Of a DNA stretch of 64,000 bases, positions 1 to 10,305 are shown one piece after another. The stretch is from NCBI GenBank assembly GCA_949357655.1, contig CASHTG010000015.1, positions 4,092,001 to 4,156,000 of the forward strand, written 5' to 3'. Position 1 is the first letter of the stretch. Every line of letters starts with the position of its first letter. Both the position numbers and the translations under genes were made by a program. The notes beneath the pieces were generated by a model. It saw nothing but the letters and a program-made list of their open reading frames with translations. It had not been told where the DNA came from and ran no database searches. Source of the stretch: Parascedosporium putredinis. Its lineage: Eukaryota; Ascomycota; Sordariomycetes; Microascales; Microascaceae.

Positions 1-702
1 GAGGATCTGCTAATGGAGATGGCCACAGTGGACGACCGGATGACCGGGGTCGTCGAGACCGTGACCGGTCCGAGAGGTCCGGACGGTCCAGGCGGAGCAG
101 CCGGGAACGGGATCGGGATCGAGACCGAGAGCGTGATGCTCACCGAGACCGAGACCGAGATCGTGAGCGAGATCGCGAGAGGGACCGCAGCGCTGATCGA
201 GAAAGGGACAAGGAGTCGCGCAATTACCGCGATCGTCGATCAGCGCCGTCTGGCACCCAGCCCCCGCTAGGGGTGGAAGAGACGAGCGCGAGTCATCCCG
301 ACGCTCAGGTCGCGAGCCTACGGGCCGTGAACCCATGGGTCCTTCAGGATCCGTTAGAGACCCTCCGCCATCTTCGGGTCCCGGCGGTAGGGACCACGCG
401 GGTGGCGGTGGCGGTGGTGGTGGAACCGGGGGTAGGGTCGGGGTGGAAGCGGCCCTCGCGATTCACGCCACCAGGGCGGTGAAGGCGGCCCTCCACCTGG
501 GAGAGCCGAAGAATGGAACAATGCGGGCGGTGGCCGAGGTGGAGGCGGACATCGGGAGAGCCTCGGCGGTGGCGGTCGAGATCTGAACTCGCGAACGCGG
601 GACGACCGCCGTGAGCCAAGGGATAATCGTGGCCGAAAGAGGCGGAGCGAAGAAGGCGCGGGGTCCATGTCCAACGAGCGAGAGAAACGACAGAGGCGAT
701 AG
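1..702 (+). CDS. 3' end of a THO2-like gene (THO/TREX mRNA export complex subunit), two frame breaks
   Basis: This is the C-terminal tail of a gene that starts left of the window. The reading begins in frame 3 with a long run of alternating Arg-Asp and Arg-Glu (about positions 60-250), moves to frame 2 with Arg, Ser and Gly-rich sequence, and ends in frame 1 with Gly/Arg-rich repeats and a basic tail (RGRKRRSEEG near 630, EREKRQRR at the stop, TAG 700-702). A disordered RD/RE then RGG tail ending in a basic KRQRR-like motif is what I recall of fungal THO2, the large THO subunit that couples transcription elongation to mRNA export. The frame changes lie at about 261-273 (C5 then G4) and 426-432 (G5), and both fit one missing base. 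Only the disordered tail is visible, so another RNA-binding RD/RGG protein is possible. Confidence 0.5.
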
Positions 703-1880
703 CATTAGCAGCCACGTTTCTCCCACCTAGGTCGGGCCCTATTGATCGAAAGACAGGCTCGGAAGCCAGGAGAAAGGGGAAAAGGAGAGGCTCGATTCAG
801 ACCTTGAGAGGGAGATGAGAGAAGCCCGTGGCGGACGAAGACAAGGTGAAAAGCCCATTGAAGGAAGCCATCAGAGACAGTTGGGATAGACTACGATAAT
901 CGGCGGTGGGGAGAGGACGTGCTAGCAGCGTTTACGTGCGTTCTGTGCGTCCTGTGTGTTTTTTATCTTCTTTTTCCTTTTTCCTTTTTCTTTTTTTCTT
1001 TATCTAGCACTAAAATGGGAAGACTGGAACGCAACGCACCATGGTTTGTTTCTTTATTTTTTATTTTTATCATGCTTCAAGCATCTACATCACCGCTCTT
1101 ATTTTCCTTCTTTGCTTTCATTCCTTCTCTTTTCCACCGTGTGTCCTCTAGTCGTCATTTTTTTCTTACATTTTCCTTTCCTGTCGGAGAAGGAGGGAAG
1201 GGAGCGGGGGTTCTCTTGTTTTATTAGTAGCCTTTTGAAGGAGGAAATACATTCTTTTCCAACTCCCGAGATTCTTCAAAGAGAAACTCCAAGCCCTTAT
1301 CGTGTCCCCCAAGCGTGAACGAAACGCCACTATACCTACGTCCTCCAATATCTTGGTGTGGCTTTCCTTTTCATGGGGATGCCCTCTACCTTTTAACCAA
1401 GCTATTGTCAGGCACAGATATTGTCTTTAGTCCACAACACATGCATACACAGCTGAGAATGGCATCTTGCAAAGTGCTACAAGGCTTCCCGAGGCACAAG
1501 AGGGGACAAATCAACCAAATGGGTGAATATTTTTATTGTTAAACATTTAGTGCTATCCACGGTATCACGGACCATGGTGCTGGTGGTATCTTCCAAAGTA
1601 CATACAACTCATAACGCCATAATGTGCCATCAAAAGCCGCCAAGTGACTAAGAAGCACAAGGCCATCCCAACGGAGCGAGTGCCCGTAATCCAGGGAGAA
1701 GGGAAAGGGGAGGGGACGGAAATAGAGAGAGGCGACTCTTCAAGAAGCGATGCCCTCGGCATACCAGACCGGGCCGGGCCGGTCGAGGAGGCAAGCTCCA
1801 TGTAAAAGTTCCCCTGAGTGAGACACGCTCGTTCAAAACAAAGGAAAAGAGATGCATAAATCAAGTGCAAGGATCGGAGG
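703..1880. other. Convergent 3' intergenic region
   Basis: Spacer between the ends of the THO2-like gene (+) and the DUF300 gene (-). It is rich in T runs (about 955-1010 and 1150-1210), as expected of 3' UTRs and transcript ends. The ORFs through it are low-complexity Phe/Ser strings caused by those runs. No gene or RNA was recognised. Confidence 0.6.
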
Positions 1881-3771
1881 CTATGAGTAAAGGGAAAAAG
1901 AGAAGGAAAAACTAATATGCCCGTCCAAAGCTAGGGGAGATGGCTTTTGAGTCCGGGGGTGCATAGGCTCCCAATCATCACTCTGCTGCCTATCTAGCCC
2001 CCGAGACGCGCCAACAGGCGACCTGCCGCCGGGGCTATAAGGTGACGGTAGCGGTGATGCGGCTAGGCCACGTTCCCTATCTGGTGAGGGCGTGTATGGG
2101 CCGTCTCGGTAAGGTGACGGCGGCGCCATGGGAGACGCCAAGTGGCGGCTATAGCGACTGCTGGTGGGGTTGGGTTGCGCATGGGAGATGAGGCCGGCGT
2201 TTTCATCCTCGTGCGTCGCCTGATTTTCACCTTCACCATCCACTCGTGGAAGACCAAACTTGCTTCGGCGAAACTGGTCGGCGATGGGTAGGTGTTCCGT
2301 GCTACGCGCGGCCGGGAACTCGTTTTTGGCGGCGAGGTTGTCCAAGCCCAGTGTGCTCATATTCCTGTTGTTATAGCTCGGGTCGTTCTTGCGGTTCTTC
2401 ACACCGCAGAAGAGCCAGCGCATACCACGGCCAAAGGCCTTGACGTAATCCCAGGTATTGGCCGCGTCAACGAAAGCCCAGAATCCCAGCGTTCCACCAG
2501 AGGGAGGGCAGTGAGGATTCTCCCTGGCGGGGAGCAGATCGGCCTTGCGCTCGTCGGGGTGGGGATAGTACGTCCTCTTGGAGCCGGGCACATACGGCGA
2601 GTAAGGGTAGGCCCAAAGATGCAGGATCGAAAAGATGACCATCTCGACGCAGAGCAACGTAGCAGGAATGGAGACTTTGATGTCCGGGTACGCGATGATG
2701 GAGTTTGGTTCGAAGATCTTGAATCTCTCGCTCGTCGCAACCGAAATGGCCGTAACCTGCCAAAAGGCGAAGAAGACAACGAGCTTAATGGCAACGACCT
2801 TTAAAAACAGTCTTTGACCGTCGAGGGGCACCTTAAGCTGGACGTAGCACTGAATAACGCAGTACATGGCGATAAAGACGGCAACGCAGTTGATTGCCAG
2901 TACCTAAACGGAATCCAATCCCAAACGGTTAGAACTTGGGGGGGTTCGGAACACTATTCAAATCAAGTCATCACTTACCCAGATATGCGCAAAGGCGGGA
3001 CTATTGGAACTTTCGCAGTAGCGCTCAAAGTACTGAGTGACGACGGCTATAACAGTCATGGCTACGCGAACGACACAGTAGTGGTAGATGCCGATCCAGT
3101 TGATGTTGAACCATGTCAAGCCACTCTTGGGGGTCCTCCACGGGCCCCGCTGACGCCCGCAGCAGGCGGCAAACCAGTTCACGGGCCAGACCCAGCTCTT
3201 GATGGGATACATATTGCGGAAATATTCCTTTTGATCGTGTAGATCGGTGCCGACATAACTACACATAAGAGCAAAGAACGAGGCGATGGCGAAAGCCTCG
3301 TAACAATCGGAGATGACCTGGAAATAGACGGCATGGTAGTAATAATAGACCTGGAGGAAACATGACACCGAATAGACGGGAACCATGAAGAGGATACGGA
3401 TTATGCTACAAAACAGATTAGCGCTGTTCAGCGATTGTAACAAGGGTTTCACGGCAAGTGAGGGTGGCCCGTACTGTCTCTGTTCATTCGGCTTGGTATA
3501 GTTGATCGCGTGCATAAAAGCAAGGTAGAAGCTGAGAGCAATGGCGATTATGGCACAGCCACCACTCACGATGAGGGCGAGGTCATGAAATGTCAACGGC
3601 CCAAGAATTAGAGATTCGGTGCCAGGCTCAACTAGATCAAAGGAGGCCCCAGGTTAGACGAGAACACAATGTCCACAATTACCTCCCTTCAGCGCCATGT
3701 GCAGGGGAAGCGGTTTCTCAAGACTCACTCCTGAGCATCTCCAAGGTCGAGTTGCATGTTGTATCGAACAT
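1881..3771 (-). CDS. DUF300 / organic solute transporter Ostalpha-like membrane protein
   Basis: Four-exon gene: complement(1881..2903, 2979..3405, 3475..3631, 3729..3771), 549 aa, with no frame break. It belongs to the Solute_trans_a (DUF300/TMEM184/Ostalpha) family of seven-helix membrane proteins, whose fungal members act at vacuole or plasma membranes with unsettled substrates. The N-terminus carries the TCNSTLE motif usual in fungal members. It is followed by hydrophobic helices (LIVSGGCAIIAIALSFYLAF), the conserved EQRHIIRILFMVP and DCYEAFAIASFFAL blocks, and further helices up to about residue 330. The last 200 residues are a polar Pro/Ser-rich cytosolic tail. Introns of 97, 69 and 75 nt have GT...AG ends; the first has a GTGAGT donor and a CTAAC branch site. 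The start at 3771 was chosen because that exon restores the family N-terminus and phase; the next ATG, inside the first intron, would not. Confidence 0.9.
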
Positions 3772-4712
3772 TTTCGAGGATGCACTGGGTTTCCCCTCCT
3801 TCCACGGCTTTTAATGTAATTTGTGCGCGGCTTGCGCTCACGATGCGAGGCAGCAGGCTACACCGTTTAGTGGGAATCGGTCTTCGTTGGGGCGGTATGT
3901 TCGTGGACGTCGATTAATTCGGAGGAGCGAGCTCTCGCGTGTAATCGGTTTGGGGAAAGTCGGGCGGTAGGGTCAAAAGAGTGAGGCCGGTAATCGACAA
4001 GTAAAAAAGGAGGAAAAAAATGAAAGAAAAGAGCGATTGAAAGAGAGACGAGGGCGAAGAAAATAGAATGATTAGGAAGAAGCCAGCAGTTTTTGGCAAA
4101 CTTCGTCGCCAAGTTCGGTGTCGAGTCGGGGTTGCCTTTTGAAATGGGCCTGTTGCGCTCCAAGCGAAGGGGGTCGGCGAAACAGGATCGACGACGGGAA
4201 GCGAGTTAGTGACGGGTGTAAAATCCTCGAGAGGCTATTGCGCCTTGGCGTTTGACGTCTGACGTCCAGGAACTCGGCGGGAGCAATGAGGCGAGGTGAG
4301 CGAATGACGACGGGGAGCGAAGGGAAATAAATTATAGTCGAGCGTCTAGAGTCTCAAGAGAACGGATGGCAGGGGACGAAAAGCGAAAAAGAGGGTGCGA
4401 GAAGGGGAAGGCGACGATGTATGGGCAGCATTAATCAAGGGAAATCCAACGAGCCCTTTCGAGCCAAAAGCAGGAGGGGCAAATCGCAATGACCGCGCCT
4501 GCTTCTCTCATGCGACATGCAGCAGCAACTCGAGTGTGTTACTGCGACCCAAGACCCAAGTTCCAGAACCCCTGTTCCTTCCCTGTCCTCAAATCTTAGC
4601 CTGGCTCTGGCTGGGTGGGGATGATGGACCGTGATGTTGTCTGGCCCCTGCCCAATCTTCCGACTCGGATACAGCGATATTAGCTCCGGTAGTTTTCAAG
4701 AGAGAATCCTCG

Positions 4713-4741
4713 CTGCCACTGCCACTGCCACAGCCACAGCC
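4713..4741. repeat. GCCACT/ACAGCC microsatellite-like repeat
   Basis: A short imperfect hexanucleotide repeat: about three copies of a GCCACT unit followed by two of ACAGCC. It lies in the spacer upstream of the DUF300 gene and has no evident function. Confidence 0.7.
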
Positions 4742-7700
4742 TTCTCTGTCCTTTTAAGCGCGAAACCTCAAGTGCTATTAGCTCGCTGCGAACGGACGCA
4801 GAAAATCAATTCTCCGTGACGATTCTAGGTGTCTCGTCGTTTTGCCTTGTCGGTCGACGGTCGAGTCTTGTGTGCTGTGAGGCGAATGTCTTGGCGGGGA
4901 TGCGAACAAGCGGGATGACAACTCAAAGGAGGGAAAGGGGGACGGACGTTGAACTAAAGGGATAAAAAAGAGAAGCGAGAGCAGAACCAAGATGGGAAGA
5001 GGTATGGTTGATCGCGGCTGCGGGTGGGCTTGGGTTTAATATACCGTCATTACCTAGCCCGGGTTTTTTTTGCCCACGCTGACAATGGATCTCATCTGAA
5101 CTTTTTCAGGCCCATTCCTTTTTTGTTGTCTCTTTGTCTCTGAACCCTTAACCCGCTCTGCTATTGAGCTCCGCCCCTTCTCTTTACGTAGACACGGCTC
5201 GGGTATCGTGTCGTCTCCGCGAGGTCGAAGAATCCCCTCTTGCATTCTACCCTACATCGTGTCTCTCCCCTCCCCTCTTCCACTTTCCCAGTAGGTGGGA
5301 GGTACGTTGAGCCCTGTCGCAGCCTTCAAAACACGGGACCCCGCCATCCATTTTTTGGAGGCATCGCACGACGCCTCCTCCACAAGCGGAAGCCATTCGC
5401 TCCCAAGGCCAGGAATCCCCGGTGGGGGACGGCGAGTTTGCGTGTTGCGTTGCTGGTGCATGTACTGCCGGTATGCCCAGGTGGCTCTCGCTGTTATACC
5501 TGCTCTTCGGCTCGAGACTCGCAGGTGGGACAGACATGCTCAGATGAAGGAGCTGGCTGCTGCGTCGTAGAGGCTAAGAAATCTCCACTTCGCTGCAGGC
5601 AATTGCTATTATTTGCGACACCCTCAATCTCGGTCTCCCGATCACCGCTCGACCTCGACTTGAAAAAGAAAACCTGAAATTGAGAAGACTTAATGGCCCC
5701 TCCCCTCCCAAGGCGATGTCCGTGATGATGCGACAGTCATCTATTCTCAGACAATCAAGAGAGATGGGGATTTTTTCTTCTTTAAATTATGTCCATTGGT
5801 GTATGCAGCACTCGCTACAACAAGTGTAAGAGATGAATGATTGATGCCACTTGATCCCACCAGTGTGCCCATACTCCCTTAGATGATTCTTCTGCATCCA
5901 CCAACATTAATCACTTTTTCAATTTCCCCCAAAGTGCTCTTACGGCTCCTCCCCCTCGAATGGAGCCGATAGCCGTTGGCTTACTCGACAGCTTCCGTGG
6001 GGAAAAGGCAACCGGTCAGCTTGGCATCGACCACGTCGAGACCAGGCCCAATCCTTAAATCCCCGTGGCGCAGCGCTTTTCCCAAAAATAACCCGGCAAG
6101 CCGGCCAACGACAGGAGCGCGCTTTGCCCAAGTCGGCATGCTTTTCGAACGAGGCGTTGAAGAGAAAAAGCGCCCGATTCTTTCCACTCGGCTTCTGAAC
6201 GCACCGTTGTCACCAGTCATATTTGGTTCCTGTCAGTTCAGCAACTTCGTGGTAGGTTTAGAATACCTCCAGCAAAAGCTCATTCCGTTGCTTTTTTTTC
6301 CTTTTTCTTGTTTCCTCTTTTCGTATTGCGTACTGTTCTCCCACAGTCCGGTATTCAGCTGTCTCGTGTGCCGACACGTATCAATGCAGTCGCCTCATGC
6401 TTTGCACCTTGATAATATCTCCACGTCAAAATTAATATGTCCGGTTGAAGAAAAAGAAAGGCAGGTTGAGACACCAGTCGACCGAATACAATGGATACAT
6501 GGCCAAGCAATCTAGCACGTTTCACTCGACATGTATGAAGTGGGATCACTCTCCCCCAAGATTCGCTTCCCTTCTTCAGGTCCCCCTCATTTCGCCCTCG
6601 TTCTTCAAAAAATGGAGTCTCCAATTGTCTCAATCCTTTGCAAAGAAACAGGATCGCCCAAATGCCGCCTTGACGATCCGCTCCAGCATCAAATCCCAAC
6701 ACAACCCCCGCCCAACTCGACCAGCCATCCTATAATTGGGCCACGTCGGGGTTCCGGCCCCCTCCCCTCGAGTGCGTAACCTCGGGAAAGTAGGTGAGGA
6801 AAGGGAACCGACAAAAATCGCGCTGAGGAGTCCTGGCTGTCTCGACGGATGTCGCACGCCCAACGAGGTCACTGAAGAGCAAGGCTGTGCTACCTCAGGC
6901 AGGTTTGCTTCTCGGCCACTCTCATCCACTCGTATCCATCGTCTGCTCCTCAGCTCCCACTCCCGCCAGCTGCGCCAACTCACACCAGGCCAGCACATCC
7001 TGTCCTTGACCAGGAAGTGCGCTGTACACTACAACTCGTCCACCCCCTCTTCAACAACGGAGTCAGCGCCGAGTGGCTATCGTCTCTTCTGCCGCGTGGA
7101 ACTCAAGGCCACAAAAAGATTCTCCTCCCCCAACACGATTAACTTCAATGTTCCCCTTTTGGTCTGCTTCCCTTCACTTTCAGTCTACGCATTAGGCGCT
7201 TGCCCTTTGCCCCTCCGACAAGATGGCCACTCCCTGATACTAGGACTTACAAGTGTGTGTAAATGTTGTTTGTGTGTCTTTGTCAGCTCAGCCTCTCGAG
7301 ACCCAGCGCCGCCTGCCTCACAAGGTCGTGAAACCCTCGGCCCATCTCTGCTTCTTGCATCCCATGTTTATATGCATTTAAGCATTACAATGATTGATGG
7401 GTTGCTCCAACTTGAAGCCTCTCCGGGCCCACGCAACCCCCTTCTCAATCCAGGGCCCTATTGGGTAGCCTGCTTGGCTGCCTCAGCCCCTCTCGCCCTG
7501 CCCCATCCATCCACACCCCCTCTGTCCCCCACAGCCGCACCCCCTTCAATATTTAGTCGTTTCAGATCTGCCCTGCGACCCTCTCCCAGCGTAACCTTGG
7601 CTCCCGTCCATCTCGTCGATCACCCAATTCATTTTCTGTCGGACGCTGATTGTGAGCGAGGACGTTCCAAGAAGTCATACAAGTATTGATATTACAACGA

Positions 7701-7942
7701 AAAAAAAAAGGAATTTAAAAATTAATCTAGCGTACCGTCTGGTGGATCTTGAAGAACCGAAGAATGGTCGATCCCTCTTTCTTGGCCCTGCAACCCTGTC
7801 CTTCTTAACAATGCTGTGGAGACATCTAGAGATGTGTAATATTGCTCTCCCAGCTTTTTCCCTCAACACCGCCTTTGCTCAAGAGAGCTGGCAGAGCTGG
7901 GAGCGAATGCTTCCCTCGCAATAGAGAGCTCGGAGGCCAGTT

Positions 7943-7963
7943 CCGCCTCCGCCTCCGCCTCCC
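7943..7963. repeat. CCGCCT microsatellite
   Basis: Three to four tandem copies of CCGCCT in the spacer downstream of the WSC gene. It is a polypyrimidine-biased simple repeat with no coding context. Confidence 0.7.
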
Positions 7964-8869
7964 CACTTCCCCCAGACCACGACACGCACAAGTGGCACGA
8001 GGCCAACAGTCCTTCGTGGCAAGTTCAAGTCAAATACTAAGGGGCTTGGATTCTAGAGCTTCGTCTTGCCCCCATTAGCTTGGGCGATTCCTAACGCCTA
8101 ACGAGTGTCATCTTAATATCATACTTGCTACATGTAGGTTTGCATGTAACATCTCAAAGCGGCTGGTCCCCGTCTCAAGTTCTACCTTCGAATGGCCATA
8201 CTCATCAAACATCTCAGCTGCATGCACCATGTCGAGAAGAAAAAGGTATCGTTGTTTAGTTCGTGCTATCTCCTTCCTCATCTTCGTTCCAATTTTCCTC
8301 CCGCGTGTCGGTTTATTTTTTTCTTTTTTTGGTTTGAAGCTTCTTCAGCAGGAGGGCTCTAGGGAACAACACAAAGCTGTACGAAACATAGAGACGACGG
8401 TGGCTCCGCCGATAAGATACACTGTATGTGCTCAATTTGAGGAGCACTCTTTACAGAGTTTTGTTTTTTGGCCGTCGCGCTCCATGGAAAGGCCACCGAG
8501 AGAGAAAGTGTGCTAATTCGACAAGGTGAGGTTCATACCACCTTACCGAGGAGCCCGAGAGAAGAAAAACAATAAGATGGGGAGTAGGGTCAAAAAAGTA
8601 AAAGGGCCGGTAGAAGGAGAGGAAGGCAAATGCCAACATGGTATCTCAATGAAAAACAAAAAGAAAGGCAAAAGAAATAAAGAAATGCAAACAATGCCCC
8701 CAAGAAAAAGAAACCTATTCCCTTATGCCCAGGCAGATTCGTTCAAAGTCATGCGGATATCTATCGAACATCCAATCGCCCATAAACCCTATGTCACGGG
8801 TTTATTATTCTATGACCTAGATGGTCAAAACCTTGTATTGCGCGACGCATCGCATCGCCCTTCATCGTC

Positions 8870-10305
8870 TCATTCGTCGAGAGGATCCGGGTTTGTCGCT
8901 CGAAGCACGCGCGGCTGATGCACTCGTCGCGAATAGTCCTGGTCGTCGTGTAATGTGTTGATGCTTTCTCGGCTCTTGGTGCGAGCATATATGCCTGCTG
9001 AGAATGGATCCATTCTAGGATCTATGGGCATCAAGCGACTATTCCGGCTGCTGCTCCCAGCAACCGACCCCGCCACAACAGCAGCTGCAGGAGCCGCAGG
9101 GTTGTCCTTTTCTTTCGCATCGGAACCCCAGCCTGCAAAGGCTGATGAGTGAGAACTTCGAGCCTCGAACGCGCCCTCCTGGCCGTTTCTCGCCTGTCGC
9201 CGTCGTCGGAGGATGAGACATGCTCCCGCTATTATCGCCGCGATGGCCAAGACCACTCCGACAACGATTCCCGCGATTGCCCCTGAGCTCGGGCCCTTCT
9301 TCTTTTGGCCGTCGTCCTGAATCGCTCCGTGTGTTCCCGGATTCTGGCTAGGTGTCACCGTGACCGTCCGGACGCCATCGGGCGCGGTTACTGTAGAGAC
9401 CACGGTCGAACCGTCCGACTGCAGCACCAGTTAGCTCCCGTCATCTTTAGTCTAACATCGATGAACCAGCCGCATAACCAATAACAAGGGAAAGACCAAG
9501 ATATACGCAGTGGCGAAGCTAATTTTGGATAAACCCGAGAGAGGGGAAAGGGGAGGGGAGGAGGGGGAGGGGGAGGAAGGGAAACGGGGTTTTAGGAACT
9601 CCGATATCCATACAGGAGGGGGTACTCGTTCCGGTCAAGGACTGCCTGGAACTCGTAGAAGAGGTCCGAGTATCTGTATTCTGGGCCGTCTCAGTCATGG
9701 CTCAACCCAGAACAGAAGATATGGGGGCTAAACTAAGCAGGGGGATGGAGGAGCGAAGTTGGGCATGCAGCTGGTGCGTTTCCTCGCCACCATGATCACA
9801 TTTTGCAGATGCTCAAAGAGCAGGGTAATAGGGAACCAAGCGAGAGAGGGGAAGAAGAGGTTGCTTACATCGCCGCCTTTTGTCCCTTTCGGGTTTTTGC
9901 CAAGCTCGAGATAACCGTAGACGCCTTTACCACCGCAGAGTTCTGAGTAGCCGGGACAGCCGGTATTGCACCTGTCGTCGTCTACAATAGTGGAATCGCC
10001 AGGTGTGTAATCGGAGCACCAACAAGACTGATAGTTGACGACCGCGTATGCGTAATCTCCGCGGCAGAAGTCGCCGCAAAGGCCGTGACTCTGGAAGTTG
10101 CTAAGGTCTAAGAAAAAGAAATATTGCGTTAGTAAGTCATGGATACGAAACCAGGACGTTAGCAAGGCTTACTGGCGTTGGTAGAAGCCGTATTCAAACT
10201 CGCACAGAAGCTAGCTGGAGTCGCGCATAGGCAACAGAGGGCCCAGAGCTGAAGAATAAGGAAATTTTTGCTGATAGCGCTGGAAAACGTCGCCATTTTC
10301 GCCAT
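8870..10305 (-). CDS. WSC-domain cell wall stress sensor (WSC/Slg1-like)
   Basis: Three-exon model: complement(8870..9418, 9869..10107, 10173..10305), 306 aa. It encodes a type I membrane sensor of the WSC family, which monitors cell-wall tension upstream of the Rho1/Pkc1 cell-integrity pathway. Order: signal peptide (hydrophobic NFLILQLWALCCLCAT after the ATG at 10305), one cysteine-rich WSC domain (LCGDFC, SCWCSDY, CNTGCPGY and LCGG blocks), a short Ser/Thr linker, a transmembrane helix (GAIAGIVVGVVLAIAAIIAGACLIL, here read in two overlapping parts), a basic RRRRQ stop-transfer, and a cytosolic tail with Ser/Arg motifs and a DPFSAGIYAR block. Intron 1 (65 nt) has a CTAAC branch site. The 450-nt intron 2 is unusually long and probably hides a Ser/Thr-rich exon (see findings). 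No frame break is needed in the three exons. Confidence 0.9.
9536..9582. repeat. Purine/G-rich tract (G-quadruplex-capable) inside WSC intron 2
   Basis: On the + strand this is a run of G3-G5 blocks separated by one to three A residues. On the transcribed (-) sense it is a long polypyrimidine tract. It could fold as a G-quadruplex on the + strand and could strengthen the downstream splice acceptor of the WSC gene. Confidence 0.6.
9614..9689 (-). other. Candidate missed exon of the WSC gene (Ser/Thr-rich linker)
   Basis: Inside the 450-nt intron 2 an open stretch on the - strand reads TAQNTDTRTSSTSSRQSL and on to GTSTPS. It follows a GAG acceptor at about 9690 and precedes a GTATGG donor at 9613-9608. 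WSC sensors normally carry a Ser/Thr-rich, O-mannosylated rod between the WSC domain and the membrane helix, which is almost absent in the three-exon model. The 76 nt would keep frame only if two bases are missing from its C5 run, in line with losses elsewhere in the window. Confidence 0.4.

Larger units (their letters stand above)
3772..8869. other. 5.1 kb intergenic region upstream of the DUF300 gene
   Basis: No gene was recognised. It holds the promoter side of the DUF300 gene and the 3' flank of the WSC gene. Visible features are a trinucleotide-like repeat at 4713-4741, a (CCGCCT)n stretch at 7943-7963, scattered T or A runs and pyrimidine-rich stretches. The longest open frame (6736-7689) has a Pro/Ser/Leu-rich composition without a recognisable domain or in-frame introns, so I treat it as non-coding. 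No tRNA with a convincing B box was seen. Confidence 0.55.

Noticed and set aside
919..1318. Phe/Ser-rich open frames after the THO2-like gene
   Set aside because: Produced by T runs in a 3' flank; no protein-like pattern.
6736..7689. 317-codon open frame on the + strand
   Set aside because: Pro/Ser/Leu-rich composition from a pyrimidine-rich spacer, no recognisable domain, and many overlapping open frames in other phases.
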